Shown: positions 50,131-58,742 of the stretch, one piece after another | How positions within the stretch are numbered: position 1 is the stretch's first letter | Layout of the letters: every line of letters begins with the position of its first letter | Assembly (NCBI GenBank): GCA_947253885.1 | Contig: CAMYAO010000007.1 | Location: 1-64,000 of the forward strand | DNA from: an uncultured Clostridium sp. | GTDB taxonomy: Bacteria > Bacillota > Clostridia > Lachnospirales > Lachnospiraceae | Direction: 5' to 3' | DNA length: 64,000 nucleotides | Program-made: the position numbers and the translations under genes | The notes under the pieces: model-generated | What the model saw: the letters and a program-made list of their open reading frames with translations, nothing else | Told to the model about the DNA's origin: nothing | Database searches by the model: none

Positions 50131-52548
50131 ATGACAACTTCATTATCATGGATAAAAGAATATGTACCTGATTTGGAGGTGACACCTCAGGAATACATGG
50201 ATGCAATGACCTTATCCGGTTCCAAGGTAGAAGGTTATGAGGTTTTGGATGCGGATCTGGATAAAATTGTGGTAGGTCGTATTGTATCGGTTTCTCCGCA
50301 TCCGGACGCTGATAAGCTTGTAATCTGTCAGGTAGATATTGGTACAGAAACGATACAGATCGTGACAGGAGCACCGAATGTTGCAGAAGGTATAAAAGTT
50401 CCGGTTGTTTTAGACGGAGGTCATGTTGCAGCAGGACATGACGGTCAACGAGTTCCGGGCGGAATAAAGATAAAAAAAGGAAAGCTTCGAGGAGTGGAAT
50501 CTTTCGGTATGATGTGCTCAATTGAAGAATTGGGATCAAACAGAGATTTTTATCCGGATGCTCCGGAGAACGGATTGTATATACTGGATGATTCTGTTGC
50601 TGTTGGTGAAAATGTCGCAACAATATTGGGATTGGATGATGTTGTAGTAGAATATGAGATCACATCAAATCGAGTAGACTGCTTTTCTGTTTTGGGAATT
50701 GCAAGAGAGGCTGCTGCTACCTTTGACAAGACATTTCATCCTCCTGTCGTTACAGAAACCGGAAATACAGAAGATGTAAATGATTATATCCGTGTATCGG
50801 TAGATGCTCCGGAATTGTGTGCTCGATATACAGCAAGAGTAGTAAAAAATATCAAGATCGGGCCATCTCCGAAATGGATGCAACAAAGACTTGCAACGCA
50901 TGGAATTCGTCCTATTAATAATTTGGTGGATATTACTAATTATGTAATGGAAGAGTTTGGACAGCCGATGCATGCATATGATCTTTCTGCAATTGAGAAA
51001 AAGGAAATCAGGGTTCGTCGTGCGGAAAAAGGAGAAACATTTATTACTTTGGACGGACAGGAGAGAACTTTAGATGAGTCTGTACTAATGATAGCAGACG
51101 GAGAAAAGGCAATCGGGATTGCCGGTATCATGGGTGGAGAAAATTCTATGATTACCAATTCTGTGGATACAATGCTGTTTGAGGCTGCCTGCTTTAACGG
51201 TACTAATATTCGTCTTTCCGGTAAGAAGGTCGGATTGCGTACGGATGCATCTTCCAAGTTTGAAAAGGGATTGGACCCAAATAATACAATTTTAGCTATG
51301 AATCGTGCATGCCAGTTGGTAGAAGAGTTGGGTGTGGGAGAAGTGGTAGGTGGAATTGTCGATGTCTATACTGAGCCGATGAGCGAACATCGAATTCCGT
51401 TTGATCCGGATTGGATCAATCATTTGCTTGGAACGACTATATCCGTTGAGGATATGCTTGGATACTTTGAAAAAATCGAGTTGAAATACGATGCGGAAAC
51501 AAATGAGATAGTGGCACCATCATGGAGACAGGATTTGTTGAGAGATGCAGATATTGCAGAAGAGGTAGCCAGATTTTATGGATATGATAAAATTCCGATC
51601 ACATTACCTAGCGGGGCGGCAACAGCGGGAAAATTATCCGAAAAATTGACCTATGAAAAACTGGTGCGCGAAGTCGCAGAATTCTCTGGATTTTCTCAGG
51701 GGATGAGCTATTCATTTGAAAGCCCTAAGGTATTTGATAAATTATTGATTCCGTCTGACAGTCCGCTCCGCAATACAGTTACTATTTCCAATCCGCTGGG
51801 AGAGGATTACAGCATTATGAGAACGATTCCGGTTAACGGCATCTTGTCCTCATTATCAACGAATTATAATCGCAGAAATAAAGATGTTCGTTTATATGAA
51901 CTTGGGAATATTTATCTGCCGAAGCAAATTCCGGTAACGGAGCTTCCGGAGGAACGTATGCAGCTGACACTTGGAATGTATGGAGAAGGAGACTTCTTTG
52001 ATCTGAAGGGTGTACTGGAAGAACTGTTTGATCAGTTCGGAATTCAGCCGGAACGCGAATACAATCCGACCGGAACTATTTCCTTTCTCCATCCGGGACG
52101 TGCGGCAGAAGTATTTATAAATGGAAAAAAAGTTGCCTATATCGGAGAGGTACATCCAAAAGTTGCTTCGAATTACGGTATAAAAGATCGAATCTATCTG
52201 GCAGTGGTAGATATGCCGATATTGATATCTCTTCTTAATTTCGGACGTAAATATGTAGGGATTGCCAATTTCCCGGCAGTTGCACGAGACCTTAGCATGG
52301 TAGTCCCGAAAGACATTTTGGTCGGAAAGATCGAAAAAATATTTAAACAATTCGGAGGAGAATATCTGGAAAGTTGCACATTGTTTGATATTTATGAGGG
52401 AGAGCAGATTCAGGAAGGATTTAAATCTCTGGCATACACCTTAACTTTCCGTGCAAAAGATAAAACACTGGAAGAAAAAGAAATTATAGCTGCAATGGAT
52501 AATATCTTGAAAGGATTGGAATCGATCGGAATTGAGTTGAGGCAGTAG
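50131..52548 (+). CDS. pheT: phenylalanyl-tRNA synthetase beta subunit
   Basis: An 805-residue subunit with the expected domain order: EMAP-type tRNA-binding domain (about residues 40-155; HPDADKLVICQVDIG), B3/4 editing domain (about 210-390), B5 (about 400-470), catalytic-like core (480-690) and a C-terminal FDX-ACB domain (about 710-805; FPAVARDLSMVVPKD). TTAGGAGGT precedes the ATG, 10 bp after pheS. Confidence 0.96.
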   Translation: MTTSLSWIKEYVPDLEVTPQEYMDAMTLSGSKVEGYEVLDADLDKIVVGRIVSVSPHPDADKLVICQVDIGTETIQIVTGAPNVAEGIKVPVVLDGGHVAAGHDGQRVPGGIKIKKGKLRGVESFGMMCSIEELGSNRDFYPDAPENGLYILDDSVAVGENVATILGLDDVVVEYEITSNRVDCFSVLGIAREAAATFDKTFHPPVVTETGNTEDVNDYIRVSVDAPELCARYTARVVKNIKIGPSPKWMQQRLATHGIRPINNLVDITNYVMEEFGQPMHAYDLSAIEKKEIRVRRAEKGETFITLDGQERTLDESVLMIADGEKAIGIAGIMGGENSMITNSVDTMLFEAACFNGTNIRLSGKKVGLRTDASSKFEKGLDPNNTILAMNRACQLVEELGVGEVVGGIVDVYTEPMSEHRIPFDPDWINHLLGTTISVEDMLGYFEKIELKYDAETNEIVAPSWRQDLLRDADIAEEVARFYGYDKIPITLPSGAATAGKLSEKLTYEKLVREVAEFSGFSQGMSYSFESPKVFDKLLIPSDSPLRNTVTISNPLGEDYSIMRTIPVNGILSSLSTNYNRRNKDVRLYELGNIYLPKQIPVTELPEERMQLTLGMYGEGDFFDLKGVLEELFDQFGIQPEREYNPTGTISFLHPGRAAEVFINGKKVAYIGEVHPKVASNYGIKDRIYLAVVDMPILISLLNFGRKYVGIANFPAVARDLSMVVPKDILVGKIEKIFKQFGGEYLESCTLFDIYEGEQIQEGFKSLAYTLTFRAKDKTLEEKEIIAAMDNILKGLESIGIELRQ

Positions 52549-52550
52549 GA

Positions 52551-53576
52551 ATGAAAGTTAGTGATTTTAATTTTGATTTACCGGAGGAATTGATAGCACA
52601 AGATCCTTTAGAGGATAGAAGTGCATCTCGTCTCCTGGTAATGGATAAAAAAAACGGACAGCTCAACCATGAGATATTTCGCAATATACCAAACTACTTG
52701 AGAAAAGGGGACTGTCTTGTTTTAAATAATACCAGAGTGATTCCTGCCAGGTTACATGGATGTAAGATCGGAACAGAGGCTCACATTGAACTTTTACTTT
52801 TAAAAAGAAAAGAGAAAGATGTTTGGGAGACTTTAGTGAAACCGGGAAAAAAATGTAAGGTGGGTACGGAAATTTCTTTTGGGGACGGGCTGCTAACAGG
52901 AATAATCATCGGTATCGTGGAAGATGGGAATCGTCTGATTCGATTTTCTTATGATGGAATATTTGAAGAAATATTGGATCAGTTGGGGCAGATGCCTCTG
53001 CCTCCTTATATTACCCACCAGTTAAAAGATAAAAACAGATATCAGACGGTATATGCGAAATACGACGGGTCTGCAGCTGCGCCTACTGCAGGACTTCACT
53101 TTACGCCGGAGCTTTTACAGGAAATACGGGATATGGGGGTTTCTGTTGCAGAGGTTACTTTACATGTGGGATTAGGAACCTTTCGACCGGTAAAAGTGGA
53201 AGAAATTACCGACCATCATATGCATTCCGAGTTCTATATGATTACGAAAGAAGCAGCGGATACTATCAATCAGACGAAGGAAAACGGTGGGCGAGTTATA
53301 TGTGTGGGGACTACAAGCTGCAGAACAGTGGAATCGGCTGCGGATGAAGATGGAAGATTGACAGAATCCTCAGGATGGACAGATATTTTCATCTATCCTG
53401 GGTATCAGTTTAAGGTATTGAATGGATTGATAACGAATTTTCATTTGCCGGAGTCTACTTTGATTATGCTGGTCTCTTCCTTGAGTACCAGAGAGCATGT
53501 ACTGCACGCATATGAAGTAGCGGTAAAAGAGCAGTATCGGTTTTTCTCTTTTGGGGATGCAATGCTGTTGATTTAA
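52551..53576 (+). CDS. queA: S-adenosylmethionine:tRNA ribosyltransferase-isomerase
   Basis: A 341-residue QueA that transfers ribose from SAM to preQ1-tRNA to make epoxyqueuosine. FDLPEELIAQDPLEDR at the start, GSAAAPTAGLHFTPELL in the middle and TNFHLPESTLIMLVSS near the end are family signatures. It begins 2 bp after pheT, so it is probably the last gene of a yihY-pheS-pheT-queA unit, closed by a strong terminator. Its product is the substrate of QueH (32617). Confidence 0.96.
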   Translation: MKVSDFNFDLPEELIAQDPLEDRSASRLLVMDKKNGQLNHEIFRNIPNYLRKGDCLVLNNTRVIPARLHGCKIGTEAHIELLLLKRKEKDVWETLVKPGKKCKVGTEISFGDGLLTGIIIGIVEDGNRLIRFSYDGIFEEILDQLGQMPLPPYITHQLKDKNRYQTVYAKYDGSAAAPTAGLHFTPELLQEIRDMGVSVAEVTLHVGLGTFRPVKVEEITDHHMHSEFYMITKEAADTINQTKENGGRVICVGTTSCRTVESAADEDGRLTESSGWTDIFIYPGYQFKVLNGLITNFHLPESTLIMLVSSLSTREHVLHAYEVAVKEQYRFFSFGDAMLLI

Positions 53577-53610
53577 AGTTAAAAAAACAGATATTGCAAC
53601 TGAATATATA

Positions 53611-53656
53611 GAAACAGAAATACTTTTTGTACTGTACAGAAAGTATTTCTGTTTTT
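53611..53656 (+). terminator. terminator of queA
   Basis: AAACAGAAATACTTT (53611-53625) pairs perfectly with AAAGTATTTCTGTTT (53639-53653), then more T's. It marks the end of the conserved core before the mosaic region. Confidence 0.92.
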
Positions 53657-53752
53657 TCTGTATAGGATAAAAAATAGAGAAAGTTAGTTGCTTCTTTTGG
53701 GCAATATTGATAAAGAAAATTAAGACATATATAATTTTTGTATACAGTATTC

Positions 53753-53833
53753 ATGAATAAAGAGGATGTCAGAGCAAGAAAAGACGGGGTAGTTGCTAAT
53801 ATCAGGCTAGAGAGTATGGAGAAGAGAAAATAA
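53753..53833 (+). CDS. possible 26-residue peptide or fragment
   Basis: A short frame from ATG 53753 to TAA 53831 reads MNKEDVRARKDGVVANIRLE and six further residues. The ANIRLESME pattern faintly recalls small antitoxin VbhA-like proteins, but there is no ribosome site and it is too short to judge. It lies 3 bp before the broken permease gene and may be a remnant. Confidence 0.2.
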   Translation: MNKEDVRARKDGVVANIRLESMEKRK

Positions 53834-53836
53834 AAG

Positions 53837-54580
53837 ATGAAAACATATATAATAAAAAAGAATCTGCAAAGAAAGAGCTTTGTATATTGCATTGGTAATT
53901 GGATGTGCACTGACGGTTGCAAACTATATAGTTGATATTTTTCCATATCGCATCCATGCGTATTCACCATACACGTTCTGGTTTGAATGCTTTACTATTT
54001 CAGAGTTTCCTAAAATTTTTTCCTGATCTTGCCACTTTTGGCAAGCATACCTTGTGTAAGGTATATTTATCGGGATCAGGCATCCGGATTTCTTAATCAT
54101 TTTATTGTGAATGGACGCCATAAACAGTATTTCAGGAATGTGTTAATCGGGAATGCTATTACAGGAGGACTTGTAGTTGCCCTTCCTTTGCTTTTGAATA
54201 TGTATTTGTGTTTTATGACTTTGCCTGCCAGACAGATTACAATTGTGTCAGAGGATTATTCAGGTTTCAACTTTAAGTATTCGCATACATTATTTCCAAA
54301 AATGTTCTACAGTCATTCTTTTCTGCATATGTGCTTTTATGTGTTTCTGGCATTTTTAGCAGGGGCGTTTCTGGCAACTTTTACATTGGCACTCAGTTTT
54401 TATATAAATAATTTGATATATATATATGGTTCCGTTTGGAATTGTTATACTGTTGGATATGATTAGGGTACCGTCGATTTCACTTATTAAAATTGTACAG
54501 CAATTGGGAAAGGCAACCAATATCGGTTTGATTATAGCTACATTTTTTATTTACCTATTTATAACGTTGTTTTTGTATAA
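53837..54580 (+). pseudogene. frameshifted permease related to the 3610 and 8253 genes
   Basis: Read across frames, the region gives a protein like the permease at 3610: start MKTYIIKKNLQRKSF, then IALVIGCALTVANYIVDIFP and SPYTFWFECF, then LPLLASIPCVRYIYRD, PLLLNMYLCFMTLP and HSFLHMCFYVFLAF, and a hydrophobic end. At least three frameshifts are needed, near 53885, 54020 and 54425, so it is dead. The C-terminal frame runs into the ribosome site of a phage tape-measure fragment, placing a recombination junction near 54575-54580. It shows that this permease family once had a second locus here. Confidence 0.85.
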
Positions 54581-54645
54581 AGGAGGGCTAAATCATGGCA
54601 GGAAATATAAAGGGAATTACCATAGAACTGAATGGAGATACTACC
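54580..54645. repeat. 66-bp direct repeat, copy 1
   Basis: Covers the ribosome site and the first 17 codons of a phage tape-measure gene. It is repeated at 57681-57746 with a single difference (GCA against GTA in codon 2). Confidence 0.95.
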
Positions 54646-54756
54646 AAGCTGGATAAGGCTTTCCGTGAAGTAAATAAAGAAACAAGGACTATTCAAAGTC
54701 AGCTTTCTGAAGTGGAGAGAGCTCTGAAAATGAATCCGGGAAATACTGACCTCATA
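54595..54756 (+). pseudogene. N-terminal fragment of a phage tail tape-measure protein
   Basis: The frame begins MAGNIKGITIELNGDTTKLD and continues through SQLSEVERALKMNPGNTDLI, the start of many Firmicute phage tape-measure proteins (which have 600-1500 residues). After about 54 residues it jumps into a tail-tube sequence, so only the N-terminus remains. AAGGAGGGC is a good ribosome site. The order is wrong for a phage: tape measure should follow the chaperones, not precede the tail tube. Confidence 0.8.
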
Positions 54757-54974
54757 TCTTCTATAGATGTACAGCCGGTAGACCGGATGTAGGTTCTTCT
54801 ACCAAGAAAGATTCTATTGAACCAAACACACAGGAGATTTCCATTAAAGCAGTACCAAGACTGGATAATCATTTTGTAAAGGCAAGTATTTCAGATGCTA
54901 AATCTACGGCATATTCCTCTTGGTATGGTGCTGCACCGTATGAACCAACATTAGTAACAAAACCAGGAGTATAG
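54757..54974 (+). pseudogene. C-terminal fragment of a phage major tail (tube) protein
   Basis: After SSIDVQPVD a frameshift near 54783 leads to RPDVGSSTKKDSIEPNTQEI, then VPRLDNHFVKASIS and NWY-like SSWYGAAPYEP, ending at TAG 54972. This is the C-terminal half of a phi13-type major tail protein as I recall it. Its N-terminal part is gone, replaced by the tape-measure start. Confidence 0.75.
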
Positions 54975-54987
54975 GAGGAAGGAAAGT

Positions 54988-55440
54988 ATGATAAAGACTG
55001 TAGAAATTGATGGTAAGAATGTGAAATTTGATACATCGCTATCATGGATGTTTGTATATAAAATGCAGTTTGGAACTGATCCCATTGATATCATTATGAC
55101 AGCTATAAAGGCTGCTGTTTCACTTTTTGAAAGTGTAGGGAAGACTTTAACATCTACAGCTATTGATATGATTACTGATGTTCTATCTGAATTGAATGTA
55201 ACAGAAGGATTGCAGCTTATATGGGCACTTGCTAAAAATGGAGATAAGGAAGTGGAAGAACCATCTACTTGGTTTCATCAGTTTGAGAGATTTCCGATGG
55301 ATGAGATTTTGGGAAGTATTGTTCCTTCTCTCGTAGAAAGCTGCATCAGCACAAAAAAATTCAAGGCACTGTCTCAAGCAGTGAAAAAGGCAGTGCCAAA
55401 GAAAAAGCAAACCTCGAAAGCATCCTTACAGGAGGTTTAA
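54988..55440 (+). CDS. phage tail assembly chaperone (gpG-like)
   Basis: A 150-residue protein beginning MIKTVEIDGKNVKFDTSLSW with IDIIMTAIKAAVSLFESVGK, in the position after the major tail protein where Siphoviridae encode the first tail chaperone. TAGGAGGAA precedes the ATG. Near its end the message contains GAAAAAG before CAAACC, and the -1 frame stays open past the stop and into the next entry, as in lambda gpG/gpGT. It is intact, though its phage is not. Confidence 0.75.
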   Translation: MIKTVEIDGKNVKFDTSLSWMFVYKMQFGTDPIDIIMTAIKAAVSLFESVGKTLTSTAIDMITDVLSELNVTEGLQLIWALAKNGDKEVEEPSTWFHQFERFPMDEILGSIVPSLVESCISTKKFKALSQAVKKAVPKKKQTSKASLQEV

Positions 55441-55583
55441 GCAGGGGACTTCGTATGGAGGATACTGCTTCGATGACACTTGGGATGTGGATTGACTATA
55501 TAACAGAGTGGAACAATATAAACCTACCTCATGAAGAAGGCACAAATAGGAGAGCTACACAGGAAGATTTTGATAAATTTTAA
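55410..55583 (+). CDS. tail assembly chaperone extension (gpT-like), read by -1 frameshift
   Basis: In the -1 frame relative to the preceding gene, codons from about 55410 read NLESILTGGLSRGLRMED, then SMTLGMWIDYITEW and end at TAA 55581. The part after the ATG at 55455 would be only 42 residues and has no ribosome site, so expression as a frameshifted C-terminal extension is more likely. The slippery candidate is GAAAAAG at 55401-55407. Confidence 0.6.
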   Translation, partial: NLESILTGGLSRGLRMEDTASMTLGMWIDYITEWNNINLPHEEGTNRRATQEDFDKF

Positions 55584-55707
55584 CTACATAATTATATTTG
55601 GAACAAATTAATTGTTTAAATTTTAACAAAGCCATTGAACTGTACGTAAGAATATGATATATAATAGTTAAATATAGTTAATTGTAGTGTTGGAAAGGAG
55701 AATCGAG

Positions 55708-56940
55708 ATGAGTACTAGTAATCGAAAAGTTGTTACCTGGATTAGTTTAATAGTTTTCGTTGTAATGTCAATCATGTTTTCTGCCCAGAATGCAATTGTG
55801 GCTAATGCACAAACTACAAAAAATGTATCAAAAGAAAAAGTAGCTATTGATTTTATCAAATCTGTGTATTCGGATTTTAGAACAATTAAAAACAATGATG
55901 CTTTTGATAAAGCAATACAAGAACAAGTCTCAGAGAAAGCCAGAAGTTTTAAACAACTACTGAAAGATAGAAAATATATTCATGAACAAGATGATCTTTC
56001 CTTTAATACTGAGGAACATTTGATTAGTGAAGAATATAAAAAGCCAAAAGTAGTTTTTGAAGATGAAAATTCTGCAAGTTTATTTATAGAGGCAGAATAC
56101 CAGTATAAGGAAGAGTATGCAAAAGGTCCAAATGTAAAAGCGGAAGATAATGAGGATTTGACTTCTGGTATTCAGGTGTTTTATAAAGTAAGCATGGTAA
56201 AAGAAAATGGAACATGGAAAATTAAGGATTTGCAGTCAAACGATTTAACTGCAGGAGTTATGTTTCCAGAATGCATTTACAATGCAAATGAATGGGAAAA
56301 TTCAGCAACTGTTAAAAAGAATAGCGTAAAGTCACTGTATAACTCTCAGCAGAAAAAAGAAGGATATAATGTAAAAGAAATTTTAGATCGTAGAAAACAG
56401 GAAGGTGAAATTTCCAAAAGCGATCAAGATAAAATCAATGAAAAAGGCAGTATTGAATCTAAAGTGTTAGCGGTTAAAAGGCATGGTAAATTCCATAAAA
56501 TGTATGCAAAACCACTTAGAAACTATCAAAATAAGTGGTGGAATAAGCGTAACCCTAAATATAAAAACTGGGATTCTATGGGAGGCGACTGCACAAATTA
56601 TGCATCACAAGTTCTGCATGCCGGCGGAGCACCTTATGACAAAACTGGTAAATTGAGATGGTATGCTGGCAATACTACATGGATCAGAGTCGTTGAACTA
56701 AGAAATTATTTACTAAAAAATACATACACTGGACCTTTTGGTAAAAAAGTTTCTAAGCGTTCAAGTTTAACTTGTGGGGATTTGATTCAACTTGGAAATT
56801 ATCATACCGTAGTTATTTATAAAGGTGGCATGAATGATCCGTACGTGACCGCACATACATCAAATTATAAAGGCAAGTTCATAAAGAGATATGGAACGTC
56901 AGGGACAACGAATATTTTAGTTAAGGGATATTATGACTAA
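55708..56940 (+). CDS. secreted protein with C-terminal amidase_6-type domain
   Basis: A 410-residue exported protein. A signal peptide (hydrophobic core about residues 10-30) likely ends at ANA. Residues about 40-240 form a polar, lysine-rich region of unknown role. The C-terminal domain (about 255-410) has GGDCTNYASQVLHAGG with probable catalytic Cys295, WYAGNTTWIRV, and NYHTVVIY with His366, fitting the CHAP-like amidase_6 family of cell-wall or peptide amidases. The ATG at 55708 follows GGAAAGGAGA; a TTG at 55687 precedes that site. It lies among phage tail genes, 23 bp before a lipoprotein gene, and is not a tail gene itself. Confidence 0.8.
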   Translation: MSTSNRKVVTWISLIVFVVMSIMFSAQNAIVANAQTTKNVSKEKVAIDFIKSVYSDFRTIKNNDAFDKAIQEQVSEKARSFKQLLKDRKYIHEQDDLSFNTEEHLISEEYKKPKVVFEDENSASLFIEAEYQYKEEYAKGPNVKAEDNEDLTSGIQVFYKVSMVKENGTWKIKDLQSNDLTAGVMFPECIYNANEWENSATVKKNSVKSLYNSQQKKEGYNVKEILDRRKQEGEISKSDQDKINEKGSIESKVLAVKRHGKFHKMYAKPLRNYQNKWWNKRNPKYKNWDSMGGDCTNYASQVLHAGGAPYDKTGKLRWYAGNTTWIRVVELRNYLLKNTYTGPFGKKVSKRSSLTCGDLIQLGNYHTVVIYKGGMNDPYVTAHTSNYKGKFIKRYGTSGTTNILVKGYYD

Positions 56941-56963
56941 TTCGTCAAAAGGGGTGTGTAACT

Positions 56964-57593
56964 ATGAAGAATAAAAAAATAAAATTAATTACTACTTTCT
57001 TGTGTCTGATAGTAGTCTCTGTGATGCTTGCTTCTTGCGGCACCAAAAACACGGAATCCAATGAAAGTGAACCAACTAAAAAAGAGACTGTACAAGTGAA
57101 AGAAATATCCAATTTTGATAACGATGGAGAAAAAGTAGAGTCAACTTTACCAAGAACGCTTTATGAAACAAAGGATAAATTAGTGTTTTATACAACACAA
57201 GGAGTGTTTACTTACGATGTAGAAAAGAAAAAAGTATCAGAAGGCTTTGCCATTATAGACAGTGAATACGCAAAGGATGGAGAATCTACTGGCAAAATCC
57301 CATTGAATTTCCAGGGCGATGTTACATTTACTGCTGATATAGGCAAAGACCACAAGGAGATCTATGTATTCCCTCAAGACAGAAAATTTTACTATATATA
57401 TAGTGTAGCAGACAGGAAAGTAACAAAAGTAAATGAAATGTATAAGAAAACGATAAGTGACGAGAAGGGACTTGGCAAATTAATAAAAAAACAGGAAAGA
57501 GGTTGGACTTCCGGCAATGGAGAAGCAAATATAAAAGACTACAAATATAAATCTTCTGTTACCGGAAAGGTATACAAACCTTTTGCCAAATAA
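56964..57593 (+). CDS. lipoprotein of unknown function
   Basis: A 209-residue protein with a lipoprotein signal peptide: basic start, hydrophobic core and lipobox LASC with Cys25 as the lipidated residue. A Ser/Glu/Lys-rich linker follows, then a compact domain (about residues 60-205) with FYTTQGVFTYDVEKKKVSEG and FYYIYSVADRKVTKVNEMY, which looks like short beta blades but is not assigned to a family. It follows the secreted amidase in the same direction and is closed by a terminator, so the two probably work as a pair at the cell surface. Confidence 0.7.
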   Translation: MKNKKIKLITTFLCLIVVSVMLASCGTKNTESNESEPTKKETVQVKEISNFDNDGEKVESTLPRTLYETKDKLVFYTTQGVFTYDVEKKKVSEGFAIIDSEYAKDGESTGKIPLNFQGDVTFTADIGKDHKEIYVFPQDRKFYYIYSVADRKVTKVNEMYKKTISDEKGLGKLIKKQERGWTSGNGEANIKDYKYKSSVTGKVYKPFAK

Positions 57594-57641
57594 AGATAAC
57601 ACCTAATCTTTATACTAAAATAATAAGCTAACAAGGAAAAG

Positions 57642-57664
57642 CACCTCGAAAGGGGTGTTTTTTA
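57642..57664 (+). terminator. terminator of the amidase-lipoprotein pair
   Basis: CACCTC-GAAA-GGGGTG hairpin (57642-57657) followed by TTTTTTT. Confidence 0.85.
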
Positions 57665-57668
57665 TTGC

Positions 57669-58169
57669 TCATTTTATAGAAAGGAGGGCTAAATCATGGT
57701 AGGAAATATAAAGGGAATTACCATAGAACTGAATGGAGATACTACCCATATATTCTTTTCCCATATTGACAAAGGGAGAAGAAGTAACCGTACCGGTAGT
57801 TTTTTTAGATAGAAAGCCATATTTTGATATGGCTTCTTCGCACTGAATCCATCTAGCTACTGCCATTGCATAGTGTTCCAGTTGCTGAGTAGGAATAAGA
57901 TGGTCGCATTTTCTTTTATGTAACCAATTCCAAGTTTTTTTGAATATTTCTTCTGCACAGATTTCCGTTCCGTCTTTTTGAACAGAAGTCATATAGTCAC
58001 TTACCTTTGGCATTTCTATGCCATCAAGGCACTCAGTTTGATTTCCAAAGTCCATAGCTTCCAGTTTTCTTCCTCCCGGATTTCCATTTGCAATTTTTTC
58101 AGAAATAGCCTTTGGTTTTCTTTCGGCACCTGGTCTATTTCCACCACGATTTGTTCCGTCTTTTGCCAT
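57669..58169 (-). pseudogene. truncated phage terminase small subunit (P27-like)
   Basis: On the reverse strand, from ATG 58169 (ribosome site AAAGGAAA), the frame reads MAKDGTNRGGNRPGAERKPK, NGNPGGRKLEAMDFG and AVARWIQCEEAISKYGFLSK, matching P27-family small terminase subunits as I recall them. After about 140 residues (SSPFVNMGKEYMG, near 57747) the sequence enters the antisense of the tape-measure repeat and ends in unrelated codons at 57669. The natural C-terminus is lost. It faces away from the tail genes, opposite to a normal phage map. Confidence 0.75.
57681..57746. repeat. 66-bp direct repeat, copy 2 (second tape-measure start)
   Basis: Identical to 54580-54645 except one base. The frame from ATG 57696 follows the tape-measure start for 17 codons, then leaves it at a junction with a reverse-strand terminase gene near 57747 and stops at 57810-57812. 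Confidence 0.95.
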
Positions 58170-58288
58170 AAAATTTTCCTTTCTTTGATTCTTAAGTTTT
58201 TTGTTGTTTGATTTCGCTTTTTTTCTGTGTGAGACCCCACGCCCGTTCCCCAAGGGATAGATTCCTAGAGATAATCATCCCCCTAGGG

Positions 58289-58597
58289 TTAGTACAGAGA
58301 CTTAAAGACTCCTGTACTTCTGTGATATTTGTTTTCGAATCTTTTTTCGTCTTCTTTAGTCCATTTATGCATCCTTCCGGCTTTTAGAAAATTTTCTAAG
58401 TCCGTATAGGATAAGAAGTAGGCTGAGAACATATTTCCAATGACGCAGTACCTTGCTGGATTTGCCTGTCTTGAAACACATACCGTTAGTGGTAGTCCTT
58501 GCCTGTTAGAGAAGGTGTCCAGTATTTCATAATGGTCTGTGCCTTCATCAATTTCCTTAAGAAAACTAAAATCAATATGTTTCTTTTTTCTTTTCAT
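58289..58597 (-). CDS. small hypothetical protein of the phage/ICE region
   Basis: A 102-residue basic, soluble protein beginning MKRKKKHIDFSFLKEID. No family was recognised. TGAGGA lies before the ATG at 58597; a GTG at 58618 upstream is an alternative. It lies between the primase gene and the terminase remnant on the same strand, where phages often have small accessory genes such as VRR-NUC or HNH proteins, but no nuclease motif is seen here. VCVSRQANPARYCVIGNMFS in the middle has two Cys without a clear pattern. Confidence 0.5.
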   Translation of the reverse strand: MKRKKKHIDFSFLKEIDEGTDHYEILDTFSNRQGLPLTVCVSRQANPARYCVIGNMFSAYFLSYTDLENFLKAGRMHKWTKEDEKRFENKYHRSTGVFKSLY

Positions 58598-58742
58598 TTT
58601 ATCCTCATTTATATTCACAGTTGTTAAGCCTTAAATTGATACAATCATAAGCACCACCTCCTTTGATGGGGCATTATGTGGCAAGAAAATATAGTAATTT
58701 CATATATTTAAAAAATATTCATATAACCGATATTACTTGCCA

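Noticed and set aside
58230..58290. Phage cos site with palindromic CCCTAGGGGG-like sequence upstream of the terminase remnant
   Set aside because: Short GC-rich inverted pairs are present, but nothing shows cleavage or conservation and the terminase is broken; too weak to list.
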